64,000 nucleotides of DNA, taken from contig NC_088173.1 of assembly GCF_028769735.1 (NCBI RefSeq), positions 9,011,038 to 9,075,037 on the forward strand, read 5' to 3'. A program made the position numbers and the translations under genes. This document shows positions 40,101 through 50,093 of this stretch, in pieces. The notes beneath the pieces are model-generated. The model searched no databases. It was not told where the DNA came from and saw only the letters and a program-made list of their open reading frames with translations. Position 1 is the stretch's first letter. Every line of letters begins with the position of its first letter. The DNA is from Zonotrichia leucophrys gambelii (Eukaryota; Chordata; Aves; Passeriformes; Passerellidae).

Positions 40101-43100
40101 AGTTTGGTATTAGTAAACACCTGAAGCTAACAATCTGTCATTTTTGTAACACCTGCCTTCTAAACTTCTAAGGGTTTGGAGATGTTAAAAAAAAAAACTT
40201 CCGTAATAAATATGCAAGTTTATTTACAAACCTGCATGTATATATGTACACAGAAAAATATGTTTCCATGAAGATGTATGATTACTTAGAGTTTTATTTG
40301 AATCCCCACCCTCTAGAAGGTCTTTTGCTCAGTCTCTTATATTGACTAGCCAAAATAATGCTTGAGTCTTCTTTCTTAGATCATATTCTATCAGGCAGGC
40401 TGTGGCCCAAGAGGAATCAAAGCCATGAAAAAATCTGGTGCTGTTTCAAATTGGGGAGAAATAATGAATTTAATAGAGCATGTTTCCTCCTTCACTCATC
40501 CACCTTTTCAATTCCTTATCTAGCCAGGGAGAGAGGTGGATGGGTTTATGTACAGCAGCTTCTGTTGTTCTTCCCAATATGAGGAAGAAGAAAGACAACA
40601 GCAAGATAAGCCTTCCTGAAGCACATTCTGTGACATCAAGATTTGGGTAGACCAACCAAAATATATAAGCAGAAAGGTCTACAAGGGCATTTTCGGAACA
40701 GATAATGAATCACAAAGTGTAAGAACATAAGCATGCAGAGTTTCAGTTTACATACGTCCAGTTTGTATCTCTTCAGTCTTCTCTCATTAAGCTGAGGAAC
40801 GAGTTGCAGTAAAGGATGCAGGACAGATGACTGAGAGGACACGAACACACACACATGAGCAACAGTGGAATTTGGCCCTTATGATGCACAAAAAGTCTCT
40901 TTCTGCAGTATTGACTCATGGACCAAACATGCACCAACAAAGGACTGAAGACTGAGAAATTGATTAATTGAAAAACTTATTTTTTAAAAATTTTGACTTG
41001 ACAACAAACAGAAATCAACATTTATATTTACACTACACAGAGTGATGGAGGGAAAAGCTGTGTATCCTCACCTTTGCTAACTGAAGGTTAAGAACCATTT
41101 ACAGACTCCTGGAATTATTCAGACTTTGTTCGGTCTCTATGAGTGGTATTGAGAATATTGCCATACAGTATTTCTACTAACACTTCTGCAATTTTCTACT
41201 ATAGAAGTTAGCAGCTTCAACCTCTGTTGTACTGAGAAGTTCATTTTACTTCAAAATAAATGGCAACAAAAAAATTTATTTTTTGCTGAAGAACAGTGTA
41301 CAGTAGAAATCCATTCTCAAGGGACATTTGTAACCATGGCACTGGTCACTCTAAGCTCTGATCATGAAATTCCTTGTGTTCAACAAGACTTTTAGCTTGC
41401 AGACAGCCTAATTATGCACAGTGGCATTGTGTGCAGCCTAAGTGCTTACCCTGGAAAAACACAGCTATGTGGGATTTTGGAGAGAGGTCCACAGGAAAAA
41501 TTAAAGTGTAAAAAACCTGTGTTCCATTAACCAATTTAAACCTTCCACTCATATAAATGTAATTTAAAAAACAATGCATTTTTGCTACAATACTTCTTTG
41601 AAAAGTAATGCAATTAAGAGAATTATAATATATGAAGTAACCAGAGTTACCAACAAATTCATTTACTTAATAAGTAAATGAATTTGCTTATTTGTAGCCA
41701 ATTTTGTGCTATCTGCCTAAGGTAAACAATATAGGATCATAATACCTAAAAAAAGTAGGAATCTGCTGTGATTGAAGTAGTTAATGAACATCCCAGCTGT
41801 CCACCTGGGCTCTGTCTTGCAGCCAGTGGAGAGAACTTATAAAGGTGAGAATGATGGATCTCACCTAAGTAAGTATCTCTGAGAATGGCTAGAAAATTGT
41901 CATCTGAACAGCTAAACCAAAAGTGAGAGAGCAGTGACCTCTGGGAGCAGCAGCAATGGTATTCAGGACGGTGCAGTGGAGTGCAGTAACCTTTTAAGCA
42001 GGAGCAGCAGCAGAAATAGCTCATTTCACTGTGCCTTAATTGCCATTAAAGCCTCCAAAGCTGCTGTAGCATGAAAACATTGACACCAATATGAGCAATG
42101 TCACTTTCTAGGAAACACACCACATGCTTCTGAAGAAATGTAAAGAACAAGGCAAAAATGGACATTGGCATGTAAGAATGATTGTTAAGAAACAAGAAAA
42201 TATGAATATGTTTAACTCTCTCAAAATCCTGTGGTGCATAGATGCACACAGATAACAGAGCATGTTTGCATCTCAAAAGTGAGAATGGATCATGTACTTG
42301 GCTTGTTGGTTTATGAGAATACTTTTAGAGCAACAATTCTTGGTCATGGTTTAAACTATATTTTTCATTCAAAATATAATCCAAAGTCCAAGTGAGACTT
42401 AAATACTATTTTATTCTAAATATTTATGACATGTGCAAATGAATTAATACAGTGTAATTAAAAATTAATAAAAATGCTTTCAAGAGTATCTAATAGTTAT
42501 GGTCATGTTCTCAGGTCCTGTAAGTCCACATTGTATCACTGCATGTGCTATGTTCCAATACCCAAAAAAAGTATTTGTTCTCATTCTTAAAATTTGAAAC
42601 TGCAAGATTAAGATTCAGTTGGATTTCCATGAATGTTCAGGTGAGTTTTTTAGATTTTTTTTTCCACAACTGTACAGTACTGATCATCCTCTCCCATATT
42701 ATTAAAACCCCTTTTGTACTGTAAACGTGCAACTCCCAGTCCTGAGCTTGCTATACAGTTGGCAATATTCATTTTTGCTATACTGCAAAAAGGAATATTG
42801 CCTTGGTTTTGCATACAAGCACACATGTACTCACTCATAAGGAGGGGCTATGCCACTTACCATGATGTCTGAGTTGCCCGAGTCATGAGTCTTAGAATAA
42901 TGAAATAAGAACTGTTCAAAAAAAAAAAAAAAAAAGAAAGGGGGTTTTACTACAAAGCAGGGCAACAGTTTTAAGATTTTCTTGCCTTTTTTAGTGTGAT
43001 TGTAGGACATATATAGACATCTTACCCTTTTCGTGTTGTCTTTCTCATCTAAATCCTGTGGGAATAATAGTTGGTAGAAAGGCTTTTATTCATTAAAATA

Positions 43101-46100
43101 AAAAGAACAATTGGTAATTTTGATTAAACACATAATCTTTTCAGCACTGGGTTGAAATATCCTTCTTCCTTGGCAGAAGTATTGCATGCCTTTGCTTATC
43201 AATCTAACTAATCACTTCAAACTCTGTGGAGAGCATTGATTACTCTGCCCTAGAAGAGTTAGATGTGTTTAGCAGATGTTCCCTTGTTCATCTCCTTTAC
43301 TTAGGAGATTTACTCTCTGAAGTAAATTTCTTTGTCTGTTGAGAATTCATAGTTTTTCTAGTCTAGAGCAATAAAAACACCTAACACTTTGTACTCAGCC
43401 TGGAGATAATTTTCAAAAGGTTGATGTATCCCTGTTGTCTTTACAAGGTGTTACATTCAGGCACATGGCATTTCAGAGTAAAAACTGATAGAAGTACTTC
43501 CAGTGCTGAATGACACTTTGCATACTGGGTCCTCAGAATTCATTGTAGACAATGGCACAGTAAGAGATCAGGCTTCAAAAATGCTAAGCAGCCTTTTGTG
43601 TGTGTTACCTGTGGTTTCTGGAGAAAGCCCATGATCAAAAAACAGAGTTCTTCCAGTGTATTGGATACCTAATGCAAAGAAAACAGGAACTCAGATATCA
43701 CACTTCCAATTCTACTACATATAGCAAACAGTATCCAAATAGTAGAGTTACCTCTGTCTGACTCACCTGAGGCTGCGAATCTGTGGAGAGGTAAGCAGAA
43801 CATGCATCATCTATCTGTAAGGGTTCACACAGTTTTTTAGGAAGTCATAGTAATAAAAACAAGGGAAACATGCATATTTTCAGAAAAAGGTAAGTGTAAG
43901 TGCAGCTAATGGCATGGCAAGCTTGCCTATTGTAAGACATCCTTGTAGGTCCATTCATTAAATACCTTGCATTTAAAGGGGGAAAGGGCCTTAACCATAT
44001 TAAAAAAAAATAAAGAAAACAACAGCAACAAACTTATATTTGCATTATCTCAACAAACATACGTATCTGTGACTCTTATTCTGTACCCAGCACATACTCC
44101 TCCTAACTGCAAACTTCTCAGACTAAGTCATATTTTAAGTTATAATTGTAAGCATATGGGGCATGAAGTATGAACTTGAATCTCTTCTGCAAAATCTTTG
44201 AACTATACAAAACTGTGAAGAAAATAACAAAACTAAGGCAAGGCATTCAAGGTTCAATCCTCAAACACAGCTCTTTCAATTGGACTATGGCATCCCTACA
44301 GGTGTATGACACATGCATCTCTTGAGTGATTATGAGATGTGCTGGCACATGTTATGCACACCACTCAATTTGTGCCAGAAGTTTCCCAACACTGTGTGAA
44401 GCATCATTACTCTTTGTCTACACCAGTCTTTTCAAAGCTGTCTTCATTCCATGCCGTCATGGTCTTGGAAGTACCAAACAAGTGATTCCTGCCCATCCTC
44501 TCCCTAAGGTTCATAACCTTGTATTAATTACATCCTCCTTCTGTCTCTTTTCCAAGATGAAAGAACTGATTAATTTTTACTGGAGTTATTAATAGAGAAG
44601 GAATAAGAAATGGAATAACAGGTATTTGAGTTCAGAGAAATAATATTACCAGCGCTGAAAGCTTGGAGTATTCTGTAAGGAAAAGTCTCCAGCACTGCAA
44701 ATGAAGTTGCACAGTTTAATAATGATGGCAAAAAGCAACTTACAATTTTATTAAGTAACTTCAAAGTTGTATCCAAGTAATCTCAATGAGTATGTGCTAT
44801 TTTTTTCCATGTAATATTTGTTAGTGTTAGACGAAAAAATATTTTTGCCACTCATGTTTTTCACAGGCTTTCAAAAACATAGTGGTTTGGGGTTTTTTTG
44901 ATAGAGCAGGCAATGCAATTGTTCTTGCAAATTTTTTATAGAGAAAAAGCCCTAAGCAACATGCATTAGCAAAGAAAACATTAAAGGAAAAAAGAAATCT
45001 AAAAAATAGTGCTTATCTGAGCACTTCAGAACAAGAGATGATTCATTTCTCCAGAGACAATCTATGAAAAAGCATTAGCAGATATAGTGGAAAAACTAAT
45101 AGCTCACAGGATTCCCTTTTCAAATAGGTTTTGTTAGTAACACATCCTCTCTGTTCTTTTTTTCCTTCATCTTACACGTGTTTGAGTGCGTTAGCTCAGC
45201 TTCACTACTTTCAGAGTCAGAAAGTACAGAGGAAGAAGTCAGCAATGAATGAGATAAAATCAAGCTGAAGTAATTTTGGAAGCTTATGTTAAAGAAAGGG
45301 CTGTTTCCTCTTGGGGATTGTTTGTGCTTGGGTTTTATTTGTTTATTTACTTGACACAAAGAACTAACATAGTTCAGTAGCAGAACAAGCCAGAGACTGC
45401 TTTGCAATTGTTCAACACAACTGTATCTTTCAGCTAAAACCTTTGCAGACCAAGCAAGGATGGAGGAAAAGTGACCATTTCTGTTAATTCATTTTTAAAA
45501 ATTTAATAGTTTCTATATTTATACTTCTCCAAAATTTTCTCTCCTGTCTCAGAAATGTGGCCTGAGGGTAGAAGATTGCAAGTTGGTTAATTAACATAAA
45601 GAAACAAAGGAAGTAAGAGCCAAGTAATGAAACAAAATACTTAGTGACAAAGTTCTCAGATTTATAAACTCAGAGCCATTCCTGGAACATACCAGGTTTA
45701 TTTAGAGGCAGGGTTTTTTCTGAATGATCCACTAGTAAAGTAGCAAAGAGGGAAGAATTATTACTTACTTGCACTTTATGAAACCTCAGTGGCCTAGTAT
45801 GGGTGAGTAACTAGGTTGATTTAGGGTATATAAATATATATCTAATTATCTTTCTTTAGACACTCTCCAGTCCAGCATAATTCTAGTTCTAATGGTAGCT
45901 TTTATATTGCTTCTATTGCAAAACTTTACAATATCTAGTATCTTATGCATACTGTTTTCTTCATTGAAATCAACAGGACCTTTGTCTTGGTTTCCAGGCA
46001 CCACAGGGACAAATCTTAAAGCTAACAAATCTTATCAAGACATGCAGAAATGTATAAAACAGCTTTTTAAATTCAGAATGTAAATAACTAACTTTCAAAA

Positions 46101-49100
46101 ACTCCTTATAGTTATCGGGTTCTTACTTCCCAAGAGACGATTTTTTCCCAGGTGAACGACATCCCTAGGGCTCATTCAGGTGCCAGTCTAGAATAGGTTA
46201 GGTTTTGAGTCACTATGCCCAAGTTATGTCCAATATGAACTGTGGGGAGATGACAGTAAGCAGAATGTCTCCTGTAATGGTCTCAGTCAGAAGAAATTTA
46301 CTCTCTGCATCTGCCCCTGTGATGAGTCACTTATTTTCCAATGTTATCAAAAGCTATTAAATTAAATGTCAACACAACAGTTGACAGTTGCAGCAACACC
46401 AGGGCATGCAAGTTGCAGGATAAACCCTCTCCACATGTCATGCCCTGCCACTCCATCTGTTCCCAAAGGGCAAGGAAGAGCCTGTGCTAACACATGCGTC
46501 ACACTCCAGAGTCAAAACAAACGCTCATTTCAGAGATGAGGGCGGAAGTTATGATACCAATCAGCAGCCACATGTTAGAGGGGCTAATTGACACAGTACA
46601 CTGTCCTTTGACTAGTAAATTGAGAGGCTAGGATAGGATTGAACAGCGTCCCAGCCTTGTGTGCTGAGCAGAGGATGCAAGAAGCAAGACAGGATAAGTC
46701 GAAACAATTCCTGAGTATCATGTACAGACTATAAATCTACCAGATGTGAGGAACACTGTGATGCTTCCAGGGACAGTGTCTGCCTGGTCATTGACAGTTC
46801 TCAAACATGGCTCTCCATTGAGACAAAACAATATCTTCTCACAATGACATCTCAGCACTTAGTCCCAACATCCTCCTGAAGCAACTGTTCAGAATACCCA
46901 GAAAATTGGATATTTCACCTCTTTGCTGATGCCAGGATAGGAGACATACAGGAAGACATACTGGAAGAAAACACAGCTGAACTCTGTGCAAGAGAAACCC
47001 TGGATAGTGAGGTGGGACTGTAGCAAGGATGGGCACAGAAGAAATGGGAGAATACCACATGGCAGATGATGCTTACCTCTTTCAACAGCTGCAGATCCTC
47101 ATCTGATTCGAGTGCTTGGGATGGCATTGGTGCACCTGGAAGCACAAACTGTGCTCAGCAATGCTGTACAGCAAAGGTCATTTGTGTAAGTGTCCCATGT
47201 CAGACATATCTAGCACAACTATTAACTGCAAAGGCCGAGAGCTGTTTGGTCCAAGGAAGTCTGTGACCCTGGGTGCTCTGTGGTTTGTCTGGTAGATTTT
47301 CCCTGCTCTCTTTCAGCAACACAGCAGGATGCTTTATCACAAGTTCACAGCTGATATGGACACTCACATGTCTGAACAACAAACAGTGTGGAAGCTACTT
47401 AGGTCACACTGAGACCTGCTCAGAAAATCACAGTCCAGTTCCTACCACCTCGAGTTTTCTGAGCTCTGCTCACCTCCAGTGCATGCGCTGTGAGTTGAGG
47501 ATCTGGACTCTACTTCTTGCCTTCCTGCGTGCTACAGCTGCAGAATTGAACATGCACTACGTAATGTGTGGTTGCATATAAATAGTGTCCGTGATACAAA
47601 CATGTTGTTTTGACAAGGTGATAGACAGTACATCTGTAACTGGATTTGTTTCCTCTGTCTTGCATATGTGATGTGGAAAAGCTTGTCCCTCAGTAGATTA
47701 AATGTGTTCTTAATTGCATAACGATGCAGTGAAGCTGTGCTTAACTTGGGGGAGCTCCTTTCTTTATCTCTACCCACTCAGGCTGCAGGCATGGAAGTCA
47801 CTGTCCCAGCATCCCTTCCAGCTCAATGTCCAGAATATCCCTCTTACCCCTTTGTTATTTTACCTGGCAGTGTATTTCTGATAGCAGTGCATTGTTAGAG
47901 TCTCTGTCAATAGCAGAAACGAGCATCCCCAAATTGTGAGTGTGTCAGACACCACCCAATGGTGTCCGTGAGGGAATGTGCTGTAACTCCCATGGGAGGG
48001 AAACTGGTGCTGCACCTCGAGACCTAGAGAGAATGTCCAGTGAGCAGGGAATAAATGCCACCATGTTAATTGTTTTACATTTGCCCCTAATAACAATAAT
48101 CACAACAGTAGTTATTTCCAGGCATTAATGGAACAGGATGGATTTCAAAACCACATTTTTGTACTGGCACTTTCTTAAGGTGACTAATTATTATGGCTGC
48201 TTGCTTTGCATCCATAAAGGGGCTCTTAATTTCACACTATATAGAAGTGGGATTTTTAAAAAATGTTTGAATTGTTCACATTACAAGGAAACTGATTTCC
48301 AATTTTTTGTTTCATTTCAAAGAGAAATGCCAAATAAATTAAAGGTGCTACAGTTGTCTTATGTTGTCTTCTGCTCTTAAATTATTGTATTCAAACTGGA
48401 GTGTTACCTGGCATTAGTATCCTAGTTAAAAGAGTGGAACAGGGCAACATTTCAAATTAGAACACCTTCCCCACCAAGGCATTGCCTGCCTATCTCTGAA
48501 CACTGCTTCTGCCATTGACTGGCTCCCAAGGCTTTTCAGGGAGACCTAAAGAAATTCATTTGCATGCATTAGTAAAACTTAGTGCAACAAGCAGGAAAGC
48601 CTGAATATCATAACTTTCTCCTTTATTTTTGGCCTGTACCATAAACTTCTGGACAGAGAAGATAAATTGTTTCCCTCACTTTCCTTTACCCTTTTCTACG
48701 TATTCAGAAACATTTCGTTCACGTGCAATCCCATCTGTTTTGTGCACCTGGGACTGTGTTCCTCCAAAGGTTGAGGAGTGTTCCTTCATCACCCCATCCA
48801 GAACAGGGCTGCAGTACCTACAGGACTTCATTAATTTCCACAACAGCGTACACAGTGAAACAGTAAGGTTTTTTTGTAATATACACCATAACCATAGGGG
48901 GAAGGGGAAAAAAAAGAAGGCAAGAGAGAGAAAGAGAGAAATGAGAGAGAGGAGAGAGAGGGGAGAGAGGGGAGAGAGGGGGAGAGAGGGGGAGAAAGAA
49001 AGAAAGAAGCATGTGCTATTGAAGAAAAGAGTACTATTTAAAGGGAACGCGGAGGTGGAAATCATTCTACAAAATCAACGTTGTCCACAGCATATTTGCT

Positions 49101-50093
49101 CTCCTTCAATTCTGCCCTCTTTAAGAAATGCAACTTCTTTCAAGGCAGTAGAATGCCAGATGCACAGCTTGGGACTCACATCTTACGTCTTCTCTTCCCT
49201 CTACTGCATCCCTAAACAAGCTCCTGGCAATCATTTGTGAAAGAACAGTGATGAAATACTGTGTGCCACTGCCCTCCATTGTGCTCCTCTTCCTTCTCTC
49301 CTCTCTTGCACATCCTCAGAACTTATTTTTAACATATTAAGTATGCTGCCATTAGATTTCTTTGGTTATTGATACTGAAAAAACAAAACATAGCAGAAAA
49401 AGACTCCTCCCAACTAGAGCAAATCCCACAAATAAAATGCAAACAAAACAGAAATGGTCCTTGCACATCATTTTGTAACGTTACTTTACAAGGTGTAAGC
49501 AGTTAATCTATCTGAGGTAGGAATATAGAGTCAAAAAGAGTGACTGGTTTGTTAAACAGTCCGCTAGATGTTTCACAAGAGCCCCCTGCTACAAAAATAG
49601 CAACATTCAGGATTCCTCACCCGATACATACTGCTACAGGTTGGAATGACTGCCAGAGGATCCTAATCTGCCCTGCAATTTTGTGACACATGTTGTTTCA
49701 CGTCTTTTCTTACCTTTTAAAATCAGAGTAAACGACACTTAAAATGAAATATCTTTTAACAAAAGCCTATTCCCCAAGTTGCTGGAGTGTTTTGCCAGGA
49801 CAGAGTCATCCTGCCGGGATACCGGAGGAGCCCCCCAGCCCCAGCCCCGGAGCCGTGCCCAGCCGTGCCCAGCCGTGCCCGCAAGGCTGGCCGGCTGCGG
49901 GCACCCTGCTCCGCGACAGCGGGCAGGGATTGCGAGCGGGACCAGCCTCACCTTTGCAAGCAGAAATGGAGGAGGCGATGAGGACGAAGAGGAGGAGCAG
50001 CGGGGCCCCGGGCAGCCCCGCGCCGTGCCCTGCCCTCCTCGGGCCGCGCTCGGGGGTGCCCGCGGGGCGCTGCTGGTGGCACGGGTGTCCCAT
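37158..50093 (-). CDS. NMU: Neuromedin U precursor gene (NMU), nine coding exons, frameshift in exon 3
   Basis: NMU encodes a secreted neuropeptide precursor. Processing releases an amidated neuromedin U that acts on the G-protein-coupled receptors NMUR1 and NMUR2 (feeding, stress, smooth muscle, circadian output). I assembled nine coding exons, all with AG/GT borders, in human gene order: signal peptide; GAPMPSQALESDEDLQLLKE; the IDDAC exon; VSNTLEELCFLIMGFLQKPQ; DLDEKDNTKR; FLFHYSKTHDSGNSDIM; the exon with ERRLKR; the exon with SRGYFFYR; and PRNGRRSVGFR-stop. Intron 1 is phase 1 and introns 2-8 are phase 0. Expected size is about 175 residues, close to human (174). Joined as written, exon 3 has 2 nt too many and shifts the frame to a TGA in exon 4. 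The start is the ATG at 50093-50091 (G at -3 and +4), the only in-frame ATG ahead of the signal peptide. Identity is certain; whether a full precursor is made is open. Confidence 0.96.
38153..38194. repeat. Tandem ATATCATTT-type repeat in NMU intron 8
   Basis: Four to five imperfect 8-10 bp units of TATATCATT follow one another. Confidence 0.8.
38557..38610 (-). CDS. NMU: NMU exon 8: core of mature neuromedin U
   Basis: This 54-nt exon in phase 0 codes EELQGPGVIQSRGYFFYR. Human is EEFQSPFASQSRGYFLFR, so the SRGYF block is identical. Codons before the junction are TAC TTT TTC TAC AGG, giving Y-F-F-Y-R. Tyr takes the place of the Phe found in mammals (and, from memory, chicken). The acceptor is TTTTTTCTTCAG and the donor AGG|GTATGG. 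Confidence 0.96.
38995..39051. repeat. Tandem 22/13/22-bp repeat in NMU intron 7
   Basis: A 22-bp unit starting CAAAGTTTAAATATCAG occurs at 38995-39016 and, identical, at 39030-39051. A 13-bp partial copy (CAAAGTTTAAATG) lies between them. Confidence 0.92.
40756..40830 (-). CDS. NMU: NMU exon 7: NURP C-terminus, Lys-Arg site and start of mature NMU
   Basis: This 75-nt exon in phase 0 starts SSVLHPLLQLVPQLNERR and continues LKRYKLD. Human SSVVHPLLQLVPHLHERRMKRFRVD aligns without gaps. The LKR dibasic site releases the mature peptide, which begins YKLD here and FRVD in human. The acceptor is TGTCCTCTCAG and the donor GAC|GTATGT. Confidence 0.95.
41654..41686. repeat. 33-bp perfect palindrome in NMU intron 6
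   Basis: A 16-bp arm (CAAATTCATTTACTTA), one A, then the exact reverse complement. Pairing stops immediately outside. It is AT-rich with no recognisable element around it. Confidence 0.95.
42861..42911 (-). CDS. NMU: NMU exon 6: start of precursor-related peptide (NURP)
   Basis: This 51-nt exon in phase 0 codes FLFHYSKTHDSGNSDIM. Human is FLFHYSKTQKLGKSNVV, so the first eight residues are identical and the rest diverges. This is the N-terminus of the NURP peptides known from mammals, directly after the Lys-Arg of exon 5. The donor is ATG|GTAAGT. The acceptor is TTGAACAG behind an uninterrupted run of 18 T on the minus strand (A run at 42918-42935). Confidence 0.94.
43026..43055 (-). CDS. NMU: NMU exon 5: short exon with Lys-Arg cleavage site
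   Basis: This 30-nt exon in phase 0 codes DLDEKDNTKR. Human is EQDEKDNTKR, so eight of ten residues are identical. It ends exactly on the Lys-Arg pair where prohormone convertase cuts to release the precursor-related peptide that starts in exon 6. The acceptor is TTATTCCCACAG and the donor AGG|GTAAGA. Confidence 0.94.
43609..43668 (-). CDS. NMU: NMU exon 4: conserved hydrophobic propeptide segment
   Basis: The exon has 60 nt, phase 0 at both ends: VSNTLEELCFLIMGFLQKPQ. Human is ASNALEELCFMIMGMLPKPQ, so LEELCF-x-IMG-x-L-x-KPQ is shared. The acceptor is CTTTGCATTAG and the donor CAG|GTAACA. Because exon 3 is two bases too long, transcripts that include it read this exon in another frame and stop at a TGA. 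Transcripts that skip exon 3 read it correctly. Confidence 0.95.
43765..43814 (-). CDS. NMU: NMU exon 3: propeptide exon carrying a +2 nt frameshift
   Basis: Acceptor (CCCTTACAG) and donor (CAG|GTGAGT) are good. The exon begins ATA GAT GAT GCA TGT (IDDAC), and its last 33 nt in the shifted frame read AYLSTDSQPQ with the preceding Ser split, matching human IDDTCSSFLSIDSQPQ. That peptide needs 48 nt; the exon has 50. The surplus is one TG unit in GCATGTGTTCTG, right after the Cys codon. In the ordinary frame the exon reads IDDACVLLTSPQIRSL and runs into TGA in exon 4. A second acceptor-like site inside it (TTACCTCTCCACAG) would leave 14 nt, also not a multiple of three. Possible explanations are a real disabling or polymorphic indel, exon skipping, or a sequencing error. 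Confidence 0.88.
44650..44694 (-). other. Cryptic 45-nt exon candidate in NMU intron 2
   Basis: Between NMU exons 2 and 3 on the minus strand lies a 45-nt segment with acceptor CTTCATTTGCAG and donor CTG|GTAATA. It is open in the phase 0 frame that NMU would use here, coding CWRLFLTEYSKLSAL. No human NMU segment corresponds to it. It could be a lineage-specific or unused cassette, or chance: a 45-nt frame stays open by chance about half the time. Confidence 0.2.
47077..47135 (-). CDS. NMU: NMU exon 2: N-terminal propeptide
   Basis: The exon has 59 nt: two bases complete a Gly codon begun in exon 1, then 19 codons read APMPSQALESDEDLQLLKE. The acceptor is TTTGTGCTTCCAG and the donor GTAAGC. 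Human NMU has GAPILPQGLQPEQQLQLWNE at this place, so the GAP start and the LQL-x-x-E end are conserved. The acidic ESDED segment is part of the discarded propeptide. The exon ends in phase 0. Confidence 0.93.
48896..49009. repeat. Polypurine GA-rich tract in NMU intron 1
   Basis: About 114 bases that are almost pure purine on the plus strand (GAGAGA, GGGAGAGA and GAAAGAAA blocks) with only isolated C or T. The open frames on both strands here are artefacts of the repeat. Confidence 0.92.
49851..49880. repeat. 10-bp tandem repeat, three perfect copies
   Basis: AGCCGTGCCC is repeated three times without change, about 70-100 bp inside NMU intron 1, within the CpG island. Confidence 0.9.
49952..50093 (-). 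CDS. NMU: NMU exon 1: start codon and signal peptide
   Basis: The exon has 142 nt: 47 codons plus one base, ending TGC AAA G before a GTGAGG donor (phase 1). The first 31 residues are polar and Arg/Pro/Gly-rich. A hydrophobic core follows (PLLLLFVLIASSIS), then ACK-G-AP across the junction. Human NMU has the same ACRGAP junction just after its signal core, so cleavage near SSIS/ACK is likely. No ATG lies further upstream in frame. An out-of-frame ATG at 50133-50131 would overlap the start but sits about where transcription should begin, given the TATA-like box at 50157-50163. The exon lies inside a CpG island. Confidence 0.93.

Noticed and set aside
48629..49240. 203-codon plus-strand frame with an Arg/Glu-rich middle
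   Set aside because: The middle is the translation of the GA-rich tract; the flanks look random and lie in an NMU intron.
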